From DSWT01 sp035415725 (GTDB taxonomy: Bacteria; Chloroflexota; Anaerolineae; B4-G1; SLSP01), in NCBI GenBank assembly GCA_035415725.1, contig DAOOGN010000030.1:1-37763 (forward strand): a stretch of DNA of 37,763 nt. The letters are read 5' to 3'. Position numbers and translations under genes: made by a program. Below the pieces are notes generated by a model. The model was given only the letters and a program-made list of their open reading frames with translations, did no database searches and was not told the DNA's origin. Positions within the stretch are counted from its first letter, which is position 1. The number at the start of each line of letters is the position of its first letter. Positions 1 through 9,500 of this stretch are shown piece after piece.

Positions 1-8
1 GCATGGGT

Positions 9-45
9 ATTTCTAATTGTCGTTGATGTTAATTTCTAATTGTCG
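9..45. repeat. 14-bp direct repeat pair
   Basis: The 14-mer ATTTCTAATTGTCG occurs at 9-22 and again at 32-45. It lies at the window edge, upstream of a MITE-like end, and may be part of a longer element that begins outside the window. No function can be assigned. Confidence 0.5.
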
Positions 46-56
46 CTTGACACACC

Positions 57-104
57 ATCCCCGAAGTCCCGTTTGTCACCTGGCCAAGGTAGCTGAATAG
101 TTAC
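57..104 (+). mobile_element. Right end of an IS66-like MITE (partial copy A)
   Basis: The segment ends in AGCTGAATAGTTAC and is recognisably homologous to the reverse complement of the left end of the complete element at 12539-12877; both share CACCTGG and AAGTCCC blocks before the terminal repeat. The other end is missing or lies upstream of the window, so no target duplication can be tested. Between this end and the first gene there is only a small hairpin (137-150, GCGGC-TGAA-GCCGC) and no convincing promoter. Confidence 0.6.
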
Positions 105-252
105 CCTTTGCCACCACCGTCTCTTAGGAGCTAAAAGCGGCTGAAGCCGCCACTACCAACGGGAATTGGCGTCAGTCCCATGCCGAATCTACGCCATCTG
201 TTGACAACAAAGGAGTCTTCAGCATGCGTTTAATCCATACGAGGAGGAAACA

Positions 253-1638
253 ATGATAACAACGCCCCCAGCAGATGCTTGGCCTTCCGAGTTTATCCGG
301 CGGATGCGCAGTTGGCTCGGCGATGAAGCGGATGCTTTCTTCACTGCGTTGGCGCAGCGCGACGTAGGATTGCGTCTCAACCCCCTGCGCGGTCCGTTGG
401 AGGATCTCAAGGCGCGTCTCCCCTGGGAAACACAGCCGGTTCCCTGGTGTCCCGAAGGCGTGTGGCTCCAGGAAGAGGCGCCGGCCGGCGCGCACCTGTA
501 TCATACCCTCGGCGTTTACTACGTGCAGGACCCCAGCGCGATGGCAGCCGGCGTCCTGCTTGATCCCCATCCGGGTGAATGGGTGCTCGATCTCGCCGCC
601 GCCCCCGGCGGCAAGACGACGCACATAGCCACGCGGATGCACGGTGAAGGTGTCCTCGTCGCCAACGAAGTCGTCCGCCGTCGCGCGACGGTACTGGCGA
701 TGAACATAGAACGGATGGGCGTCACCAACGCGCTGGTCATCAACGAGACGCCGGAACGGTTGGCAGCGCGGTGGGCCGGCCTCTTCGATGCGGTGCTGGT
801 GGATGCGCCATGCTCTGGCGAAGGCACTTTCGCCCGTGACTCGCAGGCCATCCGTGATTGGAGCGTGGACACGGTGTCCGGCAACGCGCGTCGGCAAAAG
901 CAAATCCTGGACCAGACGGCGCCGTTGGTACAGCGCGGTGGGCGTCTGCTCTATGGGACGTGCACCTTCGCGCCGGAAGAGAACGAGAGCGTCATCGCCG
1001 ACTTCCTGACGCGCCATCCCGATTTTGCTATCGCCGACCTGCCGGCGCTGCCGGGCCTGCAACCTGGGCATCCCGAATGGGTGGGCGCACCGGACGCTCT
1101 GCAGCGCGCCGGACGTTTCTGGCCGCACACCGGACCGGGACACGGTCACTTCTACGCCCTACTTCGTCGCCAGGGCGAGCCACCCAACGACCTACCGGAA
1201 CGTTGGACGGGCAGCGCCATTCCTGGACGCATTTGGAACCTCTATCAAAAGACTGTCGGCGCGGCGTTAGTTATGCCGGTCTCCGACAAAGGGCTGCTGC
1301 TGACCCCAACCGACGATCTCTACATCACACCGCTGGAGCCAAAGTTGTGGGATGGCCTGCACGTGTTGCGCCCCGGATGGTGGGTGGCCTCCCTGCGCCA
1401 CAACAAGGTCTGGCCCGATCACGCGCTGGCGCTGGCATTGCGCCCGGAGGACGTCCGCGACATTGTGAACCTGGCGCAGGATGATCCACGACTGGAAAAT
1501 TATCTGCAGGGTGGCTTCTGGCCCGATCACGGCTCGCCGGGGTATGTGCTGGTCGCCGTGGATGGTTTCCCCGTGGGGTGGGCCAAGCGCGGGGAGGGGC
1601 GACTACGTAGCCGCTACCCACTGCACCTGCGCGGTTAG
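253..1638 (+). CDS. RsmF/NOL1-NOP2-Sun family rRNA (cytosine-C5) methyltransferase
   Basis: Predicted SAM-dependent enzyme that methylates cytosine C5 in rRNA (16S if RsmF-like). The SAM-binding motif DLAAAPGGKTT is at residues 113-123. The two family cysteines are present: C187 in DAPCSGEG (motif IV, releases product) and C237 in YGTCT (motif VI, the nucleophile), followed by PEENE. Residues about 1-100 form the usual N-terminal lobe. The roughly 150 residues after the catalytic core match the C-terminal RsmF-type extension, so at 461 residues the protein has normal length. The start is fixed by GAGGAGG at 241-247, six bases before the ATG. The gene stands alone; a weak bulged hairpin at 1701-1723 may end the transcript. 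Family is confident; the exact rRNA target is inferred. Confidence 0.93.
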   Translation: MITTPPADAWPSEFIRRMRSWLGDEADAFFTALAQRDVGLRLNPLRGPLEDLKARLPWETQPVPWCPEGVWLQEEAPAGAHLYHTLGVYYVQDPSAMAAGVLLDPHPGEWVLDLAAAPGGKTTHIATRMHGEGVLVANEVVRRRATVLAMNIERMGVTNALVINETPERLAARWAGLFDAVLVDAPCSGEGTFARDSQAIRDWSVDTVSGNARRQKQILDQTAPLVQRGGRLLYGTCTFAPEENESVIADFLTRHPDFAIADLPALPGLQPGHPEWVGAPDALQRAGRFWPHTGPGHGHFYALLRRQGEPPNDLPERWTGSAIPGRIWNLYQKTVGAALVMPVSDKGLLLTPTDDLYITPLEPKLWDGLHVLRPGWWVASLRHNKVWPDHALALALRPEDVRDIVNLAQDDPRLENYLQGGFWPDHGSPGYVLVAVDGFPVGWAKRGEGRLRSRYPLHLRG

Positions 1639-1938
1639 GGCATACGACAGATGAGCGGAAAAGAGTCGATAGCTATCTGGAACTGGCACCTGAATGGCGA
1701 TGGCCGGTCTCCAGACCAGGCCACCGCCGACCCGAGCCCTGCCCCATAATTTACACCCTACCCGCGCGGTTAGGATTTGCTTAGAAACGGCTGTGGTGGC
1801 ACAATGGATATATACCAGGTGCACACTAAAATTTCCCTTTTTCTATCCGTAGATGAAGCCACTTGAGCCTATAGACGCTATCATCCGCACCAAAATCCAC
1901 TTCAGCGGCTCAATCTGCTGACCACAGAGGAATTTCCC
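1639..1938. other. Intergenic stretch without a recognised gene
   Basis: The only structure I see is an imperfect inverted repeat at 1701-1723 (TGGCCGGTCT, then AGACCAGGCCA, with one bulge). It has no following T-run, so it is at best a weak terminator for the methyltransferase gene. The rest shows no open frame with a ribosome-binding site and no recognisable RNA. Confidence 0.5.
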
Positions 1939-2058
1939 ATGAACCGGCGTTCACCAGCGGTGGAATGAAAACTTTTCACCATGAAGGGCACGCAGAACAC
2001 AAGGAATTTGAGTTTTTCTCTGTGAACTCTGGGTGCTCCGGGGCTATTTTCAGAGGAG
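1939..2058 (+). repeat. Dispersed leader repeat, copy L1
   Basis: First of three copies of a repeat of about 95-120 bp (others at 16393-16483 and 35845-35960). Shared blocks include GAATGAAAAC, TTTTTCTCTGTGAACTC, GGGTGCTC and GGGGCTATTTTCAGAG. All three end in a Shine-Dalgarno-like purine block. Here the element ends in CAGAGGAG at 2051-2058, just before a nine-codon frame coupled to the cyclase gene. Confidence 0.8.
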
Positions 2059-2064
2059 TTTTCA

Positions 2065-2094
2065 ATGCGCGTTTGTAAGGAAAGCAGTTCATGA
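2065..2094 (+). CDS. Nine-codon leader frame overlapping the cyclase start
   Basis: ATG at 2065 follows the GAGGAG of leader repeat L1 (2053-2058) by six bases. The frame runs nine codons and ends in a TGA at 2092-2094 that overlaps the ATG of the large cyclase gene (ATGA). This geometry is typical of translational coupling. The large gene also has AAGGAAAG of its own at 2077-2084, so the mini-frame may be chance. Confidence 0.35.
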   Translation: MRVCKESSS

Positions 2095-5000
2095 CAGACG
2101 ATTTGCTACCCATCTATAGCCTATATATTCCCGAAGATCGCCGCGAAGCCATCGCGCGCGGAGAGACGTTACCCGATCGGACGTCGGGTGCGGCCTTGTT
2201 TGCCGATGTTTCCGGTTTTACGCCTTTGACAGAAGCCCTTACCCGCCTCTATGGCCCCAAACGCGGGGCGGAAGAACTTGCCCATCAATTGAACCGCGTG
2301 TACAACGCCCTGATTGCAGAAGTGGACCGTTATCGGGGCAGCGTGATCGGCTTTGCCGGTGATGCAATCACGTGTTGGTTCAACGACGATGCGGAATCCA
2401 GCGGTCTGGCGACGCTGCGCGCAGCCGGTTGCGCCTTCGCTATGCAAACGGTGATGCAAGCGTTCAAAAGTGTAACGCTTCCCGCTGGAGAAATCGTCTC
2501 CCTGGCGTTAAAAGCCACGATGGCCACCGGTCCGGTGCGGCGCTTTCTTGTCGGCGACCCTGCTATCCAATGGATCGATGCGCTCGCCGGCGAGACCCTG
2601 ACGCGCATGGCGACTGCCGAGCACTATGCCGGACGCGACGAGGTGCTGGTGGATGTTCCCACCGCCATAGTTCTGGGAAAGAGGGTTCACATTCAGGAGT
2701 GGCGCCCTGCTGCTACGGAGAACACAGCCGAGGAGTGTTTTGCGGTCATCGAGAATGTCGATCTGCCGCTGCCCCCTGTGGAAGCTGATGCCCCACCGCC
2801 GCCGGCCCTTCCTCCGGCTACCGTCAAACCCTGGCTGCTTCCGGCAGTCTACGCGAGCTTGCAAGAGGGGGTCGGTGAACCCCTGGAAATGCGTCGCGGC
2901 GTGGTGGCGATTTTCCTGCGCTTTCAAGGCATCGACTACGACCACGATGAGCAGGCCGGCGCTAAGCTGGATCGCTATATCCGGTGGGTACAGGGGGTGA
3001 TGCACCAGTACGACGGCACCCTGTTGCAACTCATCATGGGCGATAAGGGCAACTACCTCTACGGCGCTTTTGGGGCGCCGACGGCGCACGAAAACGATCC
3101 CCAACGCGCCGTGAGCGCGGCGTTGGAACTGCTCCAACCGTCCGCAGACCTGGAATTCGTCGGCCCGATCCAGATCGGCGTGGGGCAAGGGACGATGCGT
3201 ACCGGCGCTTATGGCGGCGCGACCCGCTGTACTTACGGCGTTATCGGCGACGCGGTCAACCTCTCCGCGCGTTTGATGCAAAATGCCGCCCCGGGACAGG
3301 CGCTGGTCAGCCAATATGTTCAAGCAGCAGCACTCCAGGACTTCCGCTGGGAGCTGTTGCCGCCAATCACCGTCAAAGGCAAGTCGCAACCGGTGCCGGT
3401 CGTCCGGCCAATCCGCAAGGTGCAGCGTGCCCGTGTCGTCATGCCCAGCACTGCCCTGGTGGGACGGGAAGCAGAACTGGCGGAATTGCAAGCGACGCTC
3501 CAACCGCTCTTTGAAGGGCGCTTTGGCGGCATGGTGTATGTGTACGGCGAGGCCGGCGTGGGGAAAAGCCGCCTCGTCGATGAACTGCACATGCGCTTGA
3601 TGCCAAATGGCGGCTTTTCGTGGTTTACCTGCCTTGCCGAACCCATCCTGCAGCAATCGCTGAACCCCTTCAAGTATTTTCTCCGCCAATACTTCGTCCA
3701 GAATACAGAAAACTCCGAGGAGACCAACCGCGTCAACTTCAAAGAGGTGCTGCTGGGACTGCTCAATAGCCTCGATAGCCTGGGCACGGCGGAAGGGGCC
3801 ACGCTGGCGGCCGAACTCCAACGGACCCAATCCATGTTGGGCGCGCTGGTGGATTTACACTGGGCGGATTCCCTCTACGCACAACTGGAGCCGGAACTGC
3901 GTTTCCGAAATACCCTTATCGCCTTCAAAACTTTGATCCAGGCAGAGAGCCTGCGGCAGCCGGTGATTGTGCACGTTGAGGATGCCAACTGGTTGGACGA
4001 TGATTCCCAAGAACTGCTCGCTACCCTCATTCAAAATGTCGACGGCTATCCGTTTGTGGTACTGCTCAGTGGACGTTACCGCGACGACGGCAGTTCATTC
4101 CACATCCCAGCGCCTGCTGACACCCCTGACCACGCGATCCATCTCAACACGCTCACTGCTGACAGTGTGCGTATGCTGGTGGTACAGTTGCTAAGCGCCG
4201 ACATCGCGCCGGCTTTCGCGGAGTTCATCGCGCAAAAGACGGAGGGCAATCCCCTCTTTGCCGAACAACTGGCCCTGGATTTGCGCGAGCGCCAACTGAT
4301 CGCGCCGCGCGACGGTATTTGGACCCTCGTCGGCCACGATGAGGTTGACGCGATCCCCGCCACCATCAATGCTGTCCTCATCGCCCGTCTCGACCGGCTG
4401 GCAGCGCAGATCAAGGCGGTGGTGCAGACGGCGGCGGTCCTGGGACGTGAATTTGAGGTGCAGATTCTGTCGCGGATGTTGCGAGATGACGCTGACCTGC
4501 CTTACAAGATGCAGCAGGCAGAGGAGGAACTGATCTGGCAGTCACTGTCCGAGATGCGCTATATCTTTCGCCATACCATGATGCGCGATGCCGCGTATGA
4601 GATGCAACTCCAGGCTCGTTTGCGCGACTTGCATGCGCTGGCGGCTGAGGCAATGGCGCAGGTCTATGCCGCCGAGTTAGCGCCGCATTACGCCGATCTG
4701 GCCTATCACTACGGCAAGGCCGAGGATGTCCGTCAAGAATTCCACTACGCGCAGTTAGCCGGTGAGTACGCCGCATCACGCTACGCCAATCAAGAAGCCG
4801 TCGCGCATTACTCTCAGGCCCTGCAAAGCCTGTCCAGGCTCGACCCGGACGAAAGCGCGGTGCAGCGTCAGGATGTTTACATGACGCTCGCCGAACTGCA
4901 AATCACCGTGGGGCAGTATGACCAGGCCCATCAACATCTTGAAAAGGCCCTGGCCCTCGCCATTCAAAGAGGTGATGGGCAAGGGCAAGTTCACGTGTGC

Positions 5001-6110
5001 CGGTGGATGGCCCAGATGCACGAGTTGCAGAGCGAATACGACGAAGCCCTGGAATGGGTGCAGAAGGGACTGCACATCCTGGGGAACCAGCGTACCTCCG
5101 AGGCCGCCGAACTCCGCCTGGTCGCCGGTCTGATTCACACCCGGCGTGGCAACTATGACGAGGCGACAGCCCAATTCCACGATGCCATGCAAATTGCTCA
5201 GTACCTCGGCGAAGCGGCCACCCTCGCCCGCGCCCACAACGGACTGGGGGTCATCCGCCTGCGGGAGGATTCCGCCGCCGCCATCGACCACTTTCAACAG
5301 GCTTTCACATTGTATGAGGGTGTCGGCGACATCGCGGGACAGGCGAAGTCCCACAATCTCATCGCCAATGCCTGCTTCGAAACCGGACAATGGGGTGAGG
5401 CCGACTTCCATTATCGCCAGGCGCGGGAGATCTTCGAAAAAATCGGCGATGTGTATAACGGCGCGTTTGCCGACAATAATCTCGGTGAGATTGCGCTCTC
5501 CCAAGGTCGCCTGGATGAGGCCCTGACGTTTTACCGCCAGGCCCTGCAGGCGTTCGAGCAGATCGGAGGCGCAGCGTATGTCCTGGGCGTTCTTCACATG
5601 AACCTGGGGCACGTGTTTATCCGCCGTGCGGAAATCGACGCAGCGTTCCAGGAACTCCAAACCGCTCAAGAGCATTTCGAGCAGGCCCAGGCGCGGGATT
5701 TCTTGCCGGAACTGAACCGCCACTACGCGGAAGCCTACTTCGTCGTGGACGATCTGGACGATGCCGAACAACAGGCCCGTCAGGCGTTGGATCTCAGCCG
5801 CGAGTTAGAACAGCGCGGCGAGGAGGGCAACGTGCTGCGGGTCTTGGGGCGGATCTTGAACGCTCAAGGACGCCTTGAGGATGCGAAAGCATGCTTGAAG
5901 CGTAGCCTGGACATCCTTGACGACATAGGTGACCATTATCAAAAGGCGCAAACCCAACTTTCTCTGGCGCAATTTTACGCTCAACAGAATCACTCCCTCG
6001 ATGCCAGAGAGGCGCTTGAACAGTGTATGCCGGTTTTCCAACGTTTAGGCGTCACGCGAGATCTGGATACAGCGCGTAGCCTGGGAGCACGACTTGGCAA
6101 CTCGTGGTAG
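2091..6110 (+). CDS. Adenylyl/guanylyl cyclase-AAA ATPase-TPR regulator (soluble adenylyl cyclase architecture)
   Basis: A 1339-residue predicted cytoplasmic signalling protein. Residues about 30-215 form a class III nucleotide cyclase domain with both metal-binding aspartates visible: D39 in FADVSGFT and D91 in FAGDAITCWF. A second cyclase-like domain (about 260-450) has MGDKGNYLYGAFG and GDAVNLSARL, but FLRF stands where the first aspartate motif should be, so it is probably non-catalytic or regulatory. An NTPase module follows: Walker A GEAGVGKS near 487-494 and Walker B VIVHVEDANW near 625. From about 860 to the end are tetratricopeptide repeats. The order cyclase-cyclase-NTPase-TPR is that of soluble adenylyl cyclase (ADCY10-like) proteins. 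There is no signal peptide or membrane segment. cAMP production is inferred; the stimulus is unknown. The gene lies behind leader repeat L1. Confidence 0.9.
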   Translation: MTDDLLPIYSLYIPEDRREAIARGETLPDRTSGAALFADVSGFTPLTEALTRLYGPKRGAEELAHQLNRVYNALIAEVDRYRGSVIGFAGDAITCWFNDDAESSGLATLRAAGCAFAMQTVMQAFKSVTLPAGEIVSLALKATMATGPVRRFLVGDPAIQWIDALAGETLTRMATAEHYAGRDEVLVDVPTAIVLGKRVHIQEWRPAATENTAEECFAVIENVDLPLPPVEADAPPPPALPPATVKPWLLPAVYASLQEGVGEPLEMRRGVVAIFLRFQGIDYDHDEQAGAKLDRYIRWVQGVMHQYDGTLLQLIMGDKGNYLYGAFGAPTAHENDPQRAVSAALELLQPSADLEFVGPIQIGVGQGTMRTGAYGGATRCTYGVIGDAVNLSARLMQNAAPGQALVSQYVQAAALQDFRWELLPPITVKGKSQPVPVVRPIRKVQRARVVMPSTALVGREAELAELQATLQPLFEGRFGGMVYVYGEAGVGKSRLVDELHMRLMPNGGFSWFTCLAEPILQQSLNPFKYFLRQYFVQNTENSEETNRVNFKEVLLGLLNSLDSLGTAEGATLAAELQRTQSMLGALVDLHWADSLYAQLEPELRFRNTLIAFKTLIQAESLRQPVIVHVEDANWLDDDSQELLATLIQNVDGYPFVVLLSGRYRDDGSSFHIPAPADTPDHAIHLNTLTADSVRMLVVQLLSADIAPAFAEFIAQKTEGNPLFAEQLALDLRERQLIAPRDGIWTLVGHDEVDAIPATINAVLIARLDRLAAQIKAVVQTAAVLGREFEVQILSRMLRDDADLPYKMQQAEEELIWQSLSEMRYIFRHTMMRDAAYEMQLQARLRDLHALAAEAMAQVYAAELAPHYADLAYHYGKAEDVRQEFHYAQLAGEYAASRYANQEAVAHYSQALQSLSRLDPDESAVQRQDVYMTLAELQITVGQYDQAHQHLEKALALAIQRGDGQGQVHVCRWMAQMHELQSEYDEALEWVQKGLHILGNQRTSEAAELRLVAGLIHTRRGNYDEATAQFHDAMQIAQYLGEAATLARAHNGLGVIRLREDSAAAIDHFQQAFTLYEGVGDIAGQAKSHNLIANACFETGQWGEADFHYRQAREIFEKIGDVYNGAFADNNLGEIALSQGRLDEALTFYRQALQAFEQIGGAAYVLGVLHMNLGHVFIRRAEIDAAFQELQTAQEHFEQAQARDFLPELNRHYAEAYFVVDDLDDAEQQARQALDLSRELEQRGEEGNVLRVLGRILNAQGRLEDAKACLKRSLDILDDIGDHYQKAQTQLSLAQFYAQQNHSLDAREALEQCMPVFQRLGVTRDLDTARSLGARLGNSW

Positions 6111-6330
6111 GGCGACCTGGCAATTCACCCTACAAAACCGACCCGCAACCTGTCGGGGAAATTGAATGACACCCTACTCAGAGACGCTGGAACTCCCGCA
6201 CAGCGATTCACAACCGCCCCAACGTGGGGACTTTTACAGGCTGGAGTTCTCCGACAGGCGGTTGCAGATGATTTTCAGCGCGAGAACTGGAGGCAACGCA
6301 TAACCTTGGAGCACAAGTGAGTCCTTAACA
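6111..6330. other. Intergenic leader with nested inverted repeats
   Basis: Just after the cyclase stop, GTAGGG (6107-6112) can pair with CCCTAC. Further on, CAACCGCC (about 6210) pairs with GGCGGTTG (about 6256), enclosing CCCCA-ACG-TGGGG at 6216-6228, which is followed by ACTTTTAC. The second structure could end the cyclase transcript or fold in the leader of the next gene. GCAGATGATTTTCAG occurs at 6264-6278 and returns twice in the tandem repeat downstream. Confidence 0.4.
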
Positions 6331-6511
6331 GATCTCGAACCGACACCGGACTAACTGACTATCGGACTAAGAAGTAGCAGATGATTTTCAGATCAACTCG
6401 GCTATTGCCACCGCTGCCCTACCGACACGCAAGGCCGCCCCTCTTACACGATCTCGAACCGACACCGGACTAACTGACTATCGGACTAAGAAGTAGCAGA
6501 TGATTTTCAGA
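6331..6511 (+). repeat. Two identical 62-bp repeats upstream of the giant secreted-protein gene
   Basis: Positions 6331-6392 and 6450-6511 are identical over 62 bp, 119 bp apart. Each ends in GCAGATGATTTTCAGA, and a third copy of that tail sits at 6264-6278. The second copy ends directly before GCAGGAGGGAACC and the ATG at 6525, so the repeat abuts the ribosome-binding site. The ATTTTCAGAG tail resembles the end of the leader repeats at 2058, 16483 and 35960. Confidence 0.85.
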
Positions 6512-6524
6512 GCAGGAGGGAACC

Positions 6525-9500
6525 ATGAATGGCAAGTCTTTGAATCGGAAATGGTCCGTTGTTGTATTGAGCTTGATTCTCAGCGCAGGATTATTCTGGC
6601 TGCTATGGATGGTGTTGCCGGCTTCACCGGCAGGGCGCGTCAGCGCCGCCCCGGCGATTCCACCGACGCCCCACCGCACCGGCGTTGTCCCCGCCCAAAA
6701 TTCGCCTGACGCGCCGCGCACGGCACCGAACCTCGGTGCATACGAGGCACAGCTTATAACCGCCGTGGATGTTTTCAGCGATGACAACACTATCAACGAC
6801 AACTGCACGCTGCGTGAAGCGATCATCGCTGCCAACACGGATAGCGCCGTCGATCGCTGTCCGGCGGGCAACGGTGCGGATACGATTGCGTTGGGAGAAG
6901 GTGTCTACCAACTGAGCATCGCCGGCACAGGCGAGGAGGCCGCGTCGACCGGCGACCTGGATGTGCTGGATGCGCTGACCATCACCGGCGCAGGGTCGGA
7001 ACTCACGTTCATTGATGCTAACGGCATAGATCGCGTGCTGGATGTGTTCACCGCGCCCGTAGTCATCTCCGGCGTGACGGTGATGGGGGGCAACAGCTCT
7101 GGCAGTGGCGGTGGACTGCAAATTCTCTCACCGGGCTACGTTGCGTTGCACAACGTCCACATCCGCGATAACGTCGCGGCCCAATACGGCGGCGGTGTGT
7201 ACTACGAAAGTCCGGCAACGCTGGCGCCTAGCGGCTATTTTACCGTCAGCCATAACAGCGCCGAGCTGGGCGGCGGCGTGTATATCTTTGACGGTGAGTT
7301 TGTGTTGAGCCAGGGTCTCATCTACAGCAACACGGCCGCCGCCGACGGCGGCGGTATCTATGCCGAACATGGGCGCGTGCAGATGACCGGCGGCGAGATC
7401 TGCGAGAACGTTGCGTCCCTAGGCGGGGGGGGAGTGCTTGTCAACCAACCGAGGGCGACTTTTACTCAGACTGGCGGCTTCATTCTGGCCAATACAGCCG
7501 AGAATGGCGGCGGCGTCCTGGTCAGCAACGGGCAAGCATGGTTGTCCGGCGGCAGTATCCGTGACAACCATGCTTCCAACTATGGCGGCGGTCTGGTGGT
7601 CAACAGGCAGGCCCTTCTCGACGGTGGGCGCATTGTCAACAACACGGCGGCCTACGGTGGCGGCGTCTACGTGGGCATGGTGGGCGTGTTGACGCAGACC
7701 GGCGCGAGTACCATCGCCGGCAATGTGGTCACACAGGACGGCGGCGGCATCTATGCCGAGGGTGGCACGATTGTTCTAGAAGGTGGACAAGTGGCGCTGA
7801 ACGCCGCCTCTTATGGCGGCGGCCTGTACGTCAACGACGGCACGGCCACACTGCGTGGGACGGCCAGGATCAACAACAATGAGGCGTTGAACAGCGGTGG
7901 CGGTGTGTACGCGCAGTTCGGTGACGTTACCCTAGACGATGGTAACATTGTCAGTAATACAGCAGCGAATGGCGGTGGTGTATTTGTGGCCGGAAGTAGC
8001 AGCGTATTCACACAGACCGGCGGGATGCTCGCTTATAACACTGCCGACAACGGCGGTGGTCTCTACATTTACTACGGACGGGCCACGCTGTCGCAGGCCG
8101 TGCTTTATGCCAATCAAGCGATCTCGAGCGGCGGCATCTACAACAACAACAACCTGGAACTGGTCAACGTGACCTTCAGCGGCAACACGGCGACCTCAAA
8201 CGGCGGCGGTATTAACAACAACGGGACGGTCAAGGCGACCAATATCACCCTAGCGCGCAACGGGGCGTCTAATGGCGGCGGTGGCGGTATCTACAATACC
8301 AATCGAGTCTCCCTCAATAACGTCATCATCGCCTACAACAGCGGCGGCGATTGTAGCGGAACAATCATTTCGGAAGGATACAACCTGAGCAGTGACAGTA
8401 CGTGCACGCTGACGGAAACCGGCGACCTCATGAACACTGATCCTCTGCTCGGCCCGCTGGCCGACAACGGCGGCAACACGTGGACGCACGCGCTGTTGCG
8501 GGGCAGTCCCGCCATCAACACCGCTTCCTGCGTCTATGCGCCTGCCACCGATCAGCGCGGCTACCGGCGTCCCGATGAAGGCAGTGCACGTTGCGACATA
8601 GGCGCCTTTGAGGAACAAACCTTCATCAACCTGCCGCCCATTGCCAACGCCGGGGCGGATCGAGCTATAACTGTGGGGAGGACGGTGATGCTCGACGGCA
8701 GCGCCAGTTACGATCCCGACGGCTACACGCCACTGACCTATCAGTGGGCGCAGACCGGCGGGACGGCAGTTGCTTTCAACGCCACCGTTTCCCGCACGAC
8801 GTTTACTGCGCCGTCTGCGCCTGGCCTGCTCACGTTCACCCTCACGGTATATGACGCCTACAGACTGGCTTCTGTGCCGGACGAAGTCATCGTCAGTGTG
8901 GGCGGTGCGCCCATCACCGGCTTGCAAGCGAGCAACAGCAGCCCCACCCCGTTGGGGCAAACAACATACTTCACGGCAAGCGTCACAGCGGGTACGAATG
9001 TCTTGTATGAATGGAGTTTCGGCGACGGTGGCAGCGACAGCGGTCCGCACGTCCGTCATACCTATACCGAAGCGGGCTGGTATGAGGCGACCGTGAGAGC
9101 TTTCAATGTCAATAGCAGCGTCGATGCCGGCACCGTGGTCAGCATCACCCATAGCACGCGTGGATCCGCGCAGACCATCGGCAACAACACGGTTCTGACC
9201 AGTGCGCTCACCAGCATCAACGACACCGACTGGTATAAATTCGAGGTTCCGCAACCGGATTCGACCATCACCGTGACACTCAGCGACCTGCAGGCCGATT
9301 TTGACCTGCTGCTCTTCGCGCCGGAGATTGACGAAGAAACCGGACAGTTGCGCGACATCGGACGCCTGAGCAACATCGGGCGTCTGAGCAACATCGGGCG
9401 GCTCAGCAACATCGGACAGCTCAGCAATATCGGCCAACTGAGCAACATCGGCGACTTGCTCGATCTGGGACGTTTGAGCAACATCGGACGCCTGAGCAAT

